A DNA stretch of 64,000 nucleotides from Phellopilus nigrolimitatus (GCA_021029095.1 JAJOHG010000108.1:28732-92731); one strand, 5' to 3'. Positions 44,101 to 54,664 are shown, counted from the first letter of the stretch. Notes: a model not told the origin generated them from the sequence alone. Translations and numbers: made by a program.

Positions 44101-47100
44101 GCGGCTCTTCTTTGACGTCTTCGTGAATGGCGGCGAGTTCGAGCGGGACGCCTTCCCAGCCTGTAGTGCCGTCTGCAGCGTGCTTCTTCCCGCGCGCCCT
44201 ACCCTTCGCCTTTGCCTCCTCCTGCTATTCACTCTCTGCCTCCTTCTCAATCAGTCCGAGCGGCGTCTTGCATCGGCACTGCAGCTCCTACGCTGTGCGG
44301 GCTCTTGAGGATTCAGTCAAACAGAAACACAGGGAGTTCAATGATGTCCTTGATGTGCTCGTATACATCATCCGCTTTCGATCCGTCCTGATGAGTCGAC
44401 ATAGCAGACACTGGTCCTCCTCCTCGCCGTAGATCTTCCCTTCGACGTCCGGTAGTTCAACTCGAGCTCTTCCATCGGGTACAACACACCCTGGACCTTC
44501 TTTACCAGCATGTTCTCGAGTGCGTTCTGCTTGTTCCGCTTCTCTTTGCCTTCTGATATTTGCTGTACGATACGCTCGAACTCTACTCAAAGAATAAGAG
44601 ATAAGGAAGTTGAATGCAGCATTCTTTTCGGCCAACATACCTGATAGCGATTCCCATTTCTCCTGGAAGATGTGGTTGTATTCAATTACATACCGCGCAG
44701 TCTTGTCCCCAATCTCGCTTGCCAGTACTTCGAAATCCTCCATCCTAGCGATACCTACGTTAGCTTTTACAAGTAGGAGAATGTAGGGGAATGACTCACC
44801 AGCCGTGCGTTTCCAACGCGCGAACGAACTGCTGGAAGTCACGCCGACTCCAGTTTTCGAAGCCCTGGCTGATTGGCTCGTCCTTCTCTGCCACTTCCTC
44901 TTCAGTCAGCGGCTCAGCTTCGTCAATCCTCTTTTGCTCCGCATCTCGCTCCGCCTCCAACTCTTCGGGCGTCACGTTTGTTCCCTGTGCATCAGTACAG
45001 TTACCGGAACTCCATGCTCTTTCTATCGGACAGATCTCGTATTAGTCAAGGACCAAAGGCATCGAGAGGAATAGCATACTCGGTAAACATTATATTTCTG
45101 TTCCTGGAGAGCCTGCAACCACTCAGGGAAAAACTGGAACTCTTGCCTGTTGAAGACGATGAAAATGAATGAGCAAATGACACGATTCTTGAAAGTCAGT
45201 CGTTACGAACAAGTTGATTTGCTTCGGCGCACGAGGAACTCGAGGCGCCTTTTCGGTCTTTGACGGACCAACGCGCATCGTTTCCTTGTAATACGCATCC
45301 ACGGAATAGTTCATTTTGCGTTCGCGTTTCGATAGCGAGAGGAGGTCTAAGCTTAGTTTCTGACGCTGTAAATTATCATATTCAGACTCAGATAAATATC
45401 TACGGGGAAGCAGCAAAGTAGAAAACACACGTTCTTGCCATCCTCGCCCTCCCATTGCATCACGGAGTCGGACTTGAAGTTATTGAGGTCACCAAAATTC
45501 AGGCTCTCGTACTTGCTGTTCGACTCGGCGGTTCTCTCTTCTCCGCGCTGAATGATCTTGTCAATGTCATCATCGACTGTCAACCTAATGTATTCGTTAA
45601 TTACTGCGAGAGGACTTAGTACCGAGAGTTACCTACGTCTCGGTCGAGTTGATGATGTTCTCTGCACCGGTGGTGATCATTTCAAGCAATTTATCCTTGT
45701 TCGCACTTCAGAAGTAAAATAGATTAGATGAAAGAGACTAACTCTCACCCTTATTGAGCTGCTCCGCCCCTGCTGAATAACGAGCTGGTCAAGGCGGAGC
45801 TTTTGTGCCGCACGTTCAAGCTTACGCTCCTCCACGCTGTTTTCCGTGATGAAGCGAAACACGTAGACATGCTTCGTCTGGCCAATACGGTGCGCACGAT
45901 CCATTGCTTGCAGATCAGCTTGCGGATTCCTTGTGAAGTGCGACGTGAGAATCCAAGTATATAGATGAGAAATCTTCGAAACTAAATACCAATCACTGTC
46001 GTACAGAATGACGACATCCGCCGTCGTGGAATTGGTACCCAGACCGCCTACACGCGTTGTGAGCAAGAAGATAAACTTCTCGCTCCCAGGCTTGTTGTAT
46101 TCGTCGATCGAGGCGATACGGCCTTCGTGTGCAGTACTATTGTCGATACGACAGTACTCTGAACAAAGAAGGGTATATGAGCAATCCATTATCTGCGTAG
46201 AGTCAGGGATGCCACGCACTATATCCCCTAAACAAACAGTAGTCCTCAAGAATGTCCAAGACACGGCTCATTTGACTGAAAATGAGCGCGGGCGAGCCTT
46301 TCTCTTTCATCGACTTCAACAGCTTGTCGAGAATGACCATCTTGCCGGCATTTTCGATGATGTGCTCATCAGTGGTATACGGAGGGCCGGGTTCCTGCTA
46401 CCTGATATTAGAATAGAGGCGAATTATCTTCCTGCGTGACTTACGGCGCCGTCGAATAGGTGAGGGTGACAACAGACTTTCGCGGAACTTCATGAGTGTT
46501 ACGGATAGGTTTGTGCACAGAGAATTCACCTTTACGAAGCTGGAAAACCAGTATGAGTGCTATTTTCACAAATTGAATAGATTCGCCAACTCACCTGCCT
46601 CACAATGTTCATCAAGCGGGTCTTGCCTTCCTTCTTCCCGGTCAACCCTGCAAGAGAATCAGTCAGAAGATTTCGGGGCGCTGACATTAAGTGTGCCTAC
46701 CGTTGACAGCGTCAACATCCTTTCAAAAAAAAGTACGGATTTGTACAACCTGCGCTGCATCTCCGTAAGACCGATATAGATGTTGGTTTCCTTCTCTATT
46801 CCAAGTAATGAGCGACGAGGAAGACAATGCATCAAGATCTACTCACTTGGAAGAAGGTTCTTCTCTACGTCCGATTTGACACGCCGCAGCAAGAATGGCC
46901 GCAAAATCTTACGTAAAGCTTCAACAACTTTTTTGTTCGCCTCATCGTCATTGGGTGCCCCGGTGTCGTCTTTGTGCAAGAGGCTGTCTAAGTCCGAGTA
47001 ATCCGAGAAAATTTCGGGACGAATAAAGTTGAGCAGCGCAAAGAATTCCTTCAGTAAATTTGAAGTGGTCTGCCTGTGATGAGCAGACAGCACGACTCGT

Positions 47101-47995
47101 CCAAGCGCGCACAATCTGCGAGAGGATCGAATGCACGTCCTTGATGCGGTGTGCCTCGTCAATGATGATGTACGCGAACGAAAGTTTTTTGAGCGCAGTC
47201 TTCTCGATCAGGCAAATTTCGTACGTCGTGACGCAAACCTCAAAGTCCTGTGGGATAAGCTGCTTTTGAATAGTCTGCTGCCGCTCGTCCTTCGAACCGC
47301 CGAGGATCGCGATGCGGAAGTCCGGCGCCCATCTCTCGAATTCACGCGCCCAGTTCTGTAACGTGGACTTCGGCACGACAACCAGATGAGGCCCGTTGAT
47401 ATCCCGGTAATGCTTGAGATACACGAGGAAGGCGATAGTTCGTAATGTCTTCCTAAGACCCATCTCGTCCGCAAGGACGCCATCGAGGCGTTGTGATGAA
47501 ACGAGACCATCCATTTCAACCCCTGGACCTGACAGAAACACATCAAGCCGTTGATGACTGAAACAACTCAGCACAGAATATAAGAGACGTATTCGACCAC
47601 TTACAACTCGGTTATCCTTCGAATACGAACGGCCGATCATCTCCATCTATCGCGCGTTTTCCGTCCCGCAGCAATTCCTCAACTCCTTCCCTCTCAGACT
47701 TCCACCTTCTCGTATTGTTGTCACTGATGCGCAGATTTGAGATTTACAAAGCTCACGACATCACGATTTCTGTGATAAACCACTCACACCGGCTTTTTCC
47801 TTCCGCGCCCCTTCGGGTTTGGCTGCGCATCGACCTTGGCAGCGTACTCCGGATCGTGGACACGCTATTGCACCCATGAGATTTGGCGAGAAACGTCAAA
47901 GGTAAAACGAACCTTCATACCCACAAAATATTTTAAAAGATCCATCTGTCCGACCTTGATTGTCGTCTTCTGCCTGATAGCAGATGAGGGTTCGG
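44101..47995 (-). pseudogene. ISWI-type chromatin-remodelling ATPase, nearly full length but broken
   Basis: Pieces in order: QMDLLKYFVGM and DPEYAAKVDAQPNPKGRGRK (N-terminus), LADEMGLRKTLRTIAFLVYL (Walker A with Gly to Arg), VVPKSTLQNWAREFERWAPD, AYIIIDEAHRIKD (DEAH box), KELFALLNFIRPEIFSDYSD-like sequence, [53 protein letters not shown] and [20 protein letters not shown]. Then [60 protein letters not shown] and the HAND-SANT-SLIDE region with KIYGEEEDQCLLCRLIRTD. ISWI slides nucleosomes. Introns are kept. A deletion after VRAWTSR removes the conserved LLITGTPLQNN motif, and there are several shifts. Its 5' end abuts the KDM4 piece without a promoter. Confidence 0.85.
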
Positions 47996-47999
47996 TTTT

Positions 48000-48765
48000 G
48001 ATTTTGACCTTTATCTTGGAAGAGCCTACATCGTTAGACTTACGCTTCGAAGATGACAGGCTTCGCGTCGGCCTCGCACTTTGGCTTTCTCGAACGCGGC
48101 TTTGACGGCGGTTTCAACGCTTCTTCCTCGCGTTCATGCAGAAGTGTGTCATCGATGCGCACACTGAGTCCCGGTCAGGTTAAGAATATCATTAACATAT
48201 TTATCACGCACCTGTCCCCGATACATCCGCACACCTGCATATTTCGGCCAATATCTAGCCAGCTATCCAAGGCGAAGTTGACACCCTCCACGCAGTTCAA
48301 GGAAAGAATAAAACCAGTGTGGTATACACGGGCGAAGGTGACAACAAACTCGCCTGCATGTTGGACGAGCTTGTTGGGCTTGCATGACGACTGCGCAAGG
48401 AGAGTCGGACTTGTCAGGAAGGACTTGTAATGCAGAAACTGGTGGCACTGCGCGACGTCCCGCGGAAAGAAGCTTCGGAGCGTGTTTTCGAGTTGGACGG
48501 AGCGGATCTGAAAGATTGCACACCAGAACTTGGGTGCGCGCCGAGGTAGATGTAATAAACCGAGAATAAATCCATATCCTCGACGCGCCACATTCCGAAG
48601 TTTCAATATGGCATGTTGATACCAGGAAGTCCGTTCGCGCTGAAGGTAAAAGGTAAAAGACGAGATAGTGTCGATGGGAGTTCCACGCGGTCGTCTCCTC
48701 GGTGAATAAGGCCATACCACGGTGGATTCTCCGGCTCGCAATTGCGCCGGTATCGGTGTTCAAGG
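48000..48765 (-). pseudogene. KDM4/JHDM3-type JmjC histone demethylase fragment (assembly 2)
   Basis: The minus strand gives WRVEDMDLF (normally WHVEDMDLFS; the first iron-binding His is Arg), then RSVQLENTLRSFFPRDVAQC, HQFLHYKSFLTSPTLLAQSS, CKPNKLVQHAGEFVVTFARV, YHTGFILSLNCVEGVNFALD and SWLDIGRNMQVCGCIGD. After an intron come VRIDDTLLHEREEALKPPSK and basic residues. This is the second half of a JmjC domain that removes methyl groups from histone H3. The distal iron-binding His (YHTGF) is kept. The JmjN domain and zinc fingers are missing. It is joined to Sec61-alpha sequence upstream and to ISWI downstream. Frames change at least twice. Confidence 0.85.
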
Positions 48766-48779
48766 GTTGCACAGAATGC

Positions 48780-49393
48780 GGGGGTATAGACAGAAGCGGA
48801 AGTGTTGCAGGAGGAGGCAAACACCGGTGTCAAGGGAAGGGCGAGCCGTAGAGACCTATGAGGACGTAGACAGTTTCCTGACCAAGGGAAATGACGAATG
48901 CAAATACTGTAGACGCATCAGAAACCCGTAGTCAACGATGAAGAAATGAAGATTGAGTGCGCACATTTCTGCGCGCCACAGAAAAGCGCCCTGTTCTCCT
49001 TCAAGCTGAAGTTGACTTCAATAAGATTGGCACCAGCGAAGAGGTGCATGATCATGCTCGATGATGTCCGAAGTGACAATCAAGCTGATGCCAAGTTCCA
49101 TAACCGTGCCTCGGTTCGACACGAGATATACGCACATACAGGGAAGAGTCGGAGGACAAGATGTCAAGCAGAGAGATTTGCGAGCAGACCAAGAAAATAA
49201 GCAGTGTAACCGCCGTCCAGAGCACATTCTGGTTGAATGGCACCTTGCGGTCCTGCGACGACACCTCTGGCAGGATGGGCAGGAACGGCCGGACGATGTT
49301 CAGAAACCTGACTGTTGAGCGAAACAAGACCAATGAGCTCAACGTTTCGAACAGCACCAGCGACGCAACGCGAGAAAACTCACAACTCGACAT
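48780..49393 (-). pseudogene. Sec61-alpha N-terminal half (copy C), joined behind an M28 protease piece
   Basis: A 10-bp exon with the genuine ATG (49384-49393), a 72-bp intron and exon 2 from 49311 give MSSFRFLNIVRPFLPILPEV, DRKVPFNQNVLWTAVTLLIF and LVCSQ, i.e. the start and first membrane helix of Sec61-alpha. Frames then shift through SNRGTVMELGISLIVTS and LIEVNFSLKENRALFCGAQK (plug and TM2 region) and weaker VFALVI-like sequence to about 48780. The presence of its own start codon and 5' leader shows that the captured unit included untranslated sequence. Two or more indels break it. The complementary C-terminal halves sit at 2.0, 34.2 and 56.5 kb. Confidence 0.85.
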
Positions 49394-49429
49394 TATGAGC
49401 GACGAGGAGAAGGAAAGAATTGACTGAAG

Positions 49430-50690
49430 TACTCGTTTATTTTCGTCAGCATAGTATTGGACTGGATGGAGAGGGAGGGACTTGCCTGCGAGGCAACTGA
49501 ATTGGGTGCGGAACCAGCTCAGCGGCGCGTCGAGGACGTGCACCGTGAAAAGGGAAATGACGTTTGCGCTGGCAAGTGCGGAAAAGAGGGCGGCGCCGAC
49601 AAGGACGACGCCCTTCAGGACGCTGACAATGTTCGCGCTTTGCGAGGCGACAAGGATGCCGGACGCGAGGAGGACGAGGCACAGCACGGTGGGGGTCGAA
49701 AAGCTGTACTGCACGAAAAAAGCGTTGAGGAACGAGATGTAGACGGTGGTGGGTCGTGTGTAGCCCGTAGTGAACTCGAACAGCGGGGAGTCGGGCGAGG
49801 AGAGGAAGCGCAGGAGGGCGAGCCCACTGTCGCCCATGTGCTGCACAATGCCGGGTTCGATATGATTCACGGTATCCTTACGGGCGCGGTAGAAGCACGA
49901 GTGGCCGACGACGGCCATGTCGAGTCCGGTGATGTCGAGGTAGAGTCCGAACTGGCGGAAGTCGGTGTCGGACATGAGCATACCGGACGAGATGTCGTTC
50001 GCGACGATGGTGCCGTACGGATGGGGGACACGCGCGTAGGCGTCGACCATCTGCGCGCTCGTCGCCTGGAAGAGGAGCTCGGGGCCGGTGGATCCCGCTG
50101 CCTCAAGGTTAATTGTGGCGCGTACGCAGCCGCGAACGGGGTGCTGCGTCGCGAAGAGGTGCAAGCCGTCCTGGAGCGACTTCTCGGCGTTGTTCCAGAG
50201 CAGCACAAGCGCGTACGTGGACGACCAATGCGAGGTGCGCACGAGAGTATTAGCGGCCTCGAGAAGAATGCCGGCGGAGAGAGAATCGGCGGCGGCGCCA
50301 GAAGAGGGCAGGGTGGAGTCAAGATGGGCGTTGGCGAGTACAGCATGCTGCTTTCCTTCTTCGGTATCGTTAGAAATTCGGGCGACGATGCTGGTGAGGC
50401 GGACATAGCTCTTGCAGAGATGCTTGCCGAGGATGTCGAAGCGGTGGGAGACACAGCCTTGCTGATGCCAGACCTCACACTCGAGTTGGTGGCCGGGTCC
50501 GGCGCGAACGGTGTTGCCGCAGAGGGCCTTAAGGGCGTGGGCCTGGCCGAGCATCCAAGTGTCCGCGCGAGCGTGCTCGCGCATGCCAACGGTGCGAAAG
50601 CCAATTTCTCAAAGTTGGCGAGTGTGCGCGAGCACGGCGTGCTCGGAGAGCTGCGGAAAGCTGCGGAGAGTCCGCGGCATCGTGCTCATC
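49430..50690 (-). pseudogene. M28 vacuolar membrane protease (PFF1-like), truncated
   Basis: An open minus-strand frame from 50584 reads VRLTSIVARISNDTEEGKQ, AVLANAHLDSTLPSSGAAAD, LLWNNAEKSLQDGLHLFATQ, HPVRGCVRATINLEAAGSTG, PELLFQATSAQMVDAYARVP, SSGMLMSDTDFRQFGLYLDI and TGLDMAVVGHSCFYRARKDT. Three or so membrane segments and LDAPLSWFRTQFSCLAG follow. This is the lumenal metallopeptidase domain and first helices of PFF1. The zinc-ligand His/Asp (AHLDS) is present, but the catalytic Glu pair (NAEES in the family) is NAEKS, so activity is doubtful. The second half (more membrane helices and lumenal domain) is absent. The frame runs on uninterrupted into Sec61-alpha leader and exon 2 sequence, a 510-codon chimeric open frame ending at 49052. 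Confidence 0.85.
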
Positions 50691-50744
50691 TACAAGCGGT
50701 TTTTAGTATTCTAATGGCTTGAAGAAAGAGAAACAACTCACGGC

Positions 50745-51960
50745 TAGACAAGGACCGAAGCGAAGCCAAGAAGTTAAGACATCGAGACGAAGAAGCCGAC
50801 TAAAGTTCCTCGGCAGCCCAACACAAGTATGGCTGTACAGCTTCTCCATGTCCTTTGAAAGCGTATTGCCGACTATCTCGATTGGTGCGGACACGCAATT
50901 TGGTCGAAGAGCAGCGAATGCACAAGCACTGCTGGCAGCGACTCGCACGACGCGCTGCAAAAACGGCATACGCTGGAACTTTGCAGTCTTCGCAAGTCGT
51001 TTGCGAATATACATGTGCCCAGACTCAGTGCAGAGAACAATCGTGCCGTCCGAACCGAGCGCGACATCATTGACAGCGCTGAACTGCTTCCTAAGCGCCC
51101 ATACGCGCTGAGGTTTCACCAAAGCTACATTCGAAACCGCACTCATTCCGCCTTTGCTCTCCGGAGGAGAAACCAACAGCCGGGAAACTAAACGTAAAAA
51201 TCTCGCCATTAGATGAAAGCGCTGCGAACGCATTCTCGCAGCAGATGACCTTGGCAATTGCCGCATTGTTCTGTGCTGCTGGAGGCCGATACGCCGTGAG
51301 CGCGGGCGGAAAGCTCGCAGTTGGGAAGCTAGACAAATAATAAACAGCACACAGATAGCAATAAGAGCGTGAACACACAAAAAGGAAAGAAGTATGGACT
51401 AACTTTGTTTTTGAAGCTTCGCTCACCCGCAAAGCACAAGACAGTATTGCCCGTAAGGAGAACCGCAATCGCTGCGTCACTCAGCGCAACATTACGTACA
51501 GGTTGCGCAATCTGAGCGACGCGCCGTGGTAGTACCTGCACGGGTGCTGCAACCGTCTCATAACCCAGTTGAGCATTATTAATCCCCCATGTGAATAGTT
51601 CCTTCGCCGTCCAGTACGCGGACGCGGTCTCGCATGCCGCGATTCTGGTGACGAATTCTTTCTTAAGAGGACCGACGACACGCCACGGAGTCGCCACCGT
51701 CTGTAGCGCTGCCGGACCCGTCGACGACATACCCTAGCTGTGAGAAACGCGAAAGACCCCAGCTAAGCACGCTCCCCGCACGCGTGAGAGCGAGAGTATG
51801 ACACTGGGAAAGCACAACCTGGACGATGCACGTTTTCGCGGAGTTTTGAGACGAGAGCCAGATCCTTTAAAGGCGCGAGGCGATGCTGCGCCGTGCCGGG
51901 CACAACGCCGCCGAAGCCGCACACATAAAAGTTCGGGCAAGGTTCAGCGGTGACGGCGGC
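50745..51960 (-). pseudogene. IBtk-like RCC1-repeat protein, truncated (copy in assembly 2)
   Basis: The minus strand reads [129 protein letters not shown] and LGSDGTIVLCTESGHMYIRK. These are RCC1 propeller blades, better preserved than in the copy at 36.8-39.4 kb. The BTB domain and C-terminus are absent; the sequence stops at about 50745, where the M28 piece begins. Shifts separate several blades. The junction with the KIN1 piece upstream is the same as in the other copy. Confidence 0.75.
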
Positions 51961-52029
51961 TGTATGGAGCTCCGCCATGGAGACATTCAACACACGGATG
52001 GACTAGAAACGCTTCGAAAGGGGCTGCGT

Positions 52030-53077
52030 ATGTGGCGCGGGGCGTTCCGTCTGCGGAGGAATGAAGACTTGAAAGACCAAAGTCGATGATCTTGATGTTG
52101 CCCATTTGGAACATGAGGATGTTCTCGATCTTGAGGTCGCGGTGGACAACGTTGTTGCGGTGACAATAGCCGAGTGCGGAGCCTTTTCGGCGGGAGAACT
52201 TGCGGGCAACGCGCTCGCGAAGACGGCCGTGGGTGATGATGTAGTCGAGCATCCACCAAGTTTTGACGTACTTGGACTCCATGCAGTAGTGGTTCGTGTG
52301 TGTGATGAGTTCTCGCATGCCGCAGATATTCGGGTGGTGTAGTAGCATCGACAGCGCGTCCCCGCATCGTGCGGGTCTCCTTCGATGCCTCCTTCGACGC
52401 TTGCTTCGCGGCTGCCTCCGCTGTCGGCGCGATGACATTCATCCCTGGGCTTGCGATTTTGGCTTGCGGGAGGATCTTGATTGCGAGCTGTGCACGCAGC
52501 GGGCGGGATCGATACTAAATATAATTTAAAAAACATTAGTGTGCAGATCGAGCTGCTGACGCTGACGCTGCTGCGCACCTTCTTGCCGGTGAGATTGTGA
52601 TACGCCGGTTTGACTTTAACCATGCTGCCCGCGCCGAACGTCTTTTCGAGCGTGTAATCTCCCGCGTACGCAACTCGAACTGAGCGGCTTCTGGGTACGG
52701 ATGCTCGTGCTCGACTCGAGCGGCGCCCGCGCAGCTGCGGGCACATGCGTCTCGCAACCACCACCGCCGGCAGGGACGTATTGCTGGGGAGCCATCGGCA
52801 TTGACAGTGTTCGTGGACGTGGCCGTGAGCCATTCACGGATGGCTGGCGCGCGGTAGGGAAGGCACGCGTTTGAGGCGCTGAAGCGGTCGTTAGTATCGC
52901 GCTTGCGTTCAGACGTTTTCACTACGTACATAGGTCCTTGTTCCACCTAATCCTCTCTCTCCAACTCTTACAAATGCGTGGGCTCGCCAGCGTGAGATGG
53001 TCTCGATCGGCCAACGCGAAAAAGTCAAGCTGCTGCTGTCGTTGTTGCTGTTGTTGCTGCTGTTGCGGTTGCTGCAT
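52030..53077 (-). pseudogene. KIN1/PAR-1-type kinase piece (assembly 2)
   Basis: The first exon from 53077 reads MQQPQQQQQQQQRQQQLDFF and continues open. The loop exon reads GDYTLEKTFGAGSMVKVKPA, then after an intron LAIKILPQA with the ATP-binding Lys intact, [58 protein letters not shown] and KIIDFGLSS. Catalytic Asp of HRD and the DFG Asp remain. The frame shifts between exons and the C-lobe is cut after DFG, so no kinase activity is expected. It is the best-preserved of the three kinase pieces and is followed directly by the IBtk-like piece. Confidence 0.85.
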
Positions 53078-53375
53078 GACCTCTAGATAGATGGTTTACA
53101 GATTAGTACACTAAAGGCATGAAGAAAAAAGACCAACTTACGTTTAGACAGAGGTACACGGAGCGTAGTTGAGAAGTCGAGAGGTCGAGAGATGAAGACG
53201 AAGAAGCTAGATTGACATGATGAGGACAGCGCGCATTGCTGTCCTCGGGCTGTGCCGGACAGCGATCAGTGGGTGACATCACAGTCAGCGTGCCAGGTCC
53301 GCAAGCAGCATCCTGTAATTTTCTTTCATAGACTTTTCTTTCAGCACGGACGTCTTCGCTCTTCACGCAGACCTC
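52885..53375 (-). repeat. Head module, copy 4
   Basis: Shares TTCAGACGTTTTCACTACGT, GAGATGGTCTCGATCGGCC, the Gln codon run, TAGATAGATGGTTTACAGAT, GGAGCGTAGTTGAGAAGTCG, the plus-strand frame MMRTARIAVLGLCRTAI and GTGACATCACAGTCAGCGTG with the other copies. Its plus-strand edge CAGCACGGACGTCTTCGCTC is identical to that at 25.32 kb, after which the two copies continue into unrelated genes (Dicer here, MFS there). Confidence 0.8.
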
Positions 53376-53930
53376 TTGGCCATCTTCGCGCTCGAGCCGC
53401 TTAAAGGTGCGTACATTCAGCTTTCCGACCCAGAGTCCATCTCACAATTGTTACCTGTAGAGGCCCTTATGCACGCGAGCCCGGCGCAGGCTTAGATGCA
53501 GGCCCACAACGCGGCGCGTACACACCCAGGCTGATGCACGAGCACAGCGCAGCGCTCGTCAATATGCATTTCCTCGCTTTTGTGTGCCTGCGCGCGCGCA
53601 CATCGTGCTCGACGCAGCGATGTCGCTCTGGGATGCCGCACGCGCGCTTGCAGTGAACTCTTTGATGCAGCACACTATGCGTCTCATGCAGTGTCTGCTG
53701 CGCTCGAACGGAGCGCTGCTAAATCATCGGCGCGATGCACTCGCGCTTTTCCATGAAGAGATTGAACGCGCTCTCGATAATGGGCGGCGCTCGCGCGGTT
53801 GCAGACGCCCAAGTTCCTCAGCGACATCGTGGAGAGTTTTCTGGGCACCGTGTACCTCAACAGCAACGGCGACATGGACGCGGTGCGTGGTGTGCTGGAG
53901 CGGCTAGGTTTGATGTCTGTATTGCGTCCA
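53376..53930 (+). pseudogene. Dicer-like RNase III fragment
   Basis: The plus strand reads HADLLAIFALEPLKGAYIQL, MQHTMRLMQCLLRSNGALLN-type sequence and finally QTPKFLSDIVESFLGTVYLN, SNGDMDAVRGVLERLGLMSV. The last phrase matches the end of the second RNase III domain of Dicer (PKxLxDxVESxxGAxxxD, with the catalytic Glu of the DxVES motif present). Frames shift and stops occur between the pieces, so only a nonfunctional remnant remains. It ends exactly where tail copy 3 (minus strand) begins at about 53931. Its start coincides with the plus-strand edge of head copy 4. Confidence 0.6.
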
Positions 53931-54289
53931 AGAATATGTAGATTTAAAATTGGGACTCATACTTTGTCCTTGTCGTTTCTTGCAACTTATAATCCAACTA
54001 TTTTGTTATTCATTCCCAGACCACGAAGTCAGCGAAGGAGCAAAAATGCCACAAAGGGCAAATTTATATATATATATCCCAACTTTTAAAGCGCGCGCCG
54101 CGCGCATGGTACAACTTTGATATTAGCCCAGCCGAAACTCGATCTTACTCGAAGTGCCGCTTGACAACCCGCCAAACAGAAACCGAACTCAGACCGCAGC
54201 AGGACAAATCGGGCAAAAACGAGCCGTATTTGCACGTAAATATCCGCAAAAGAAATGATAATGAGAACGGAAAGGTTGGGTGCACGGAA
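53931..54289 (-). repeat. Tail module, copy 3, joined to a KDM4 piece instead of Sec61
   Basis: Contains AGAATATGTAGATTTAAAAT, GTTTCTTGCAACTTATAATC, TATATCCCAACTTTTAAAG and CGAACTCAGACCGCAGCAGG as in copies 1 and 2, more diverged. Here the neighbouring coding piece is a JmjC fragment, not the Sec61-alpha C-terminus, so the tail behaves as a module independent of Sec61. Confidence 0.75.
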
Positions 54290-54600
54290 AGAGCATGTGA
54301 CATTTTCGAGTTAGACAGAGCGGGCCTGCAACACTGCATACCAGAACTTGGGTGCACCGAGGTAGATGTAATTGATCAAGAATAAAACCATATCCTCGAC
54401 GTGCCAGGCGAACGTCGCGCGCCACGTGTTGAAACTAGAAAGTCTGTTCGCGCTGAAGGTAAAAGACCAGACAGTGTCGATGGGAGGCCTCCGACGTTCC
54501 ACACGGTCGTCTCCTCGGAGCCAGTGTCCGGCTGCGTCGAATGTCTCAAGGGATGGCAATGCGCGAAGGGAAGTCGAAGAAGAAACTGAAGATCGACGGC
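54290..54600 (-). pseudogene. KDM4/JHDM3-type JmjC fragment (second copy)
   Basis: The minus strand gives [56 protein letters not shown] and [17 protein letters not shown]. This is the first half of the JmjC domain, with the iron-binding His and Glu of HVED kept. It ends near LENVTCSF at the tail module, so the distal His is missing. The overlapping region in the copy at 48.0-48.77 kb is a different excerpt, showing that the two were not made by one duplication with the same ends. Shifts occur near 54490. Confidence 0.8.
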
Positions 54601-54664
54601 ACAAACCCGAAGACGTTTGTCACAATGTCTGAACATTGTGACAAACGTCTTCGGGTTTGTGCCG
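54597..54664. repeat. Perfect 68-bp palindrome (32-bp arms, 4-base spacer)
   Basis: CGGCACAAACCCGAAGACGT continues to ACAATGT at 54628, a spacer CTGA follows, and 54633-54664 is its exact reverse complement. The left arm belongs to the KDM4 piece on the minus strand, the right arm to a weak head-like sequence on the plus strand. As RNA or single-stranded DNA it would form a long hairpin. It may be an inverted-duplication joint. Confidence 0.9.

Noticed and set aside
49457..50722. 421-codon plus-strand open frame opposite the M28 protease
   Set aside because: It is Gly/Glu/Arg-rich with no motif and lies exactly antisense to a frame with clear M28 similarity; a shadow frame of GC-rich coding DNA.
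54597..54664. Palindrome as an intrinsic (rho-independent) terminator
   Set aside because: Those are bacterial signals; here the hairpin lies at the 5' side of a eukaryotic gene piece and has no T tract.
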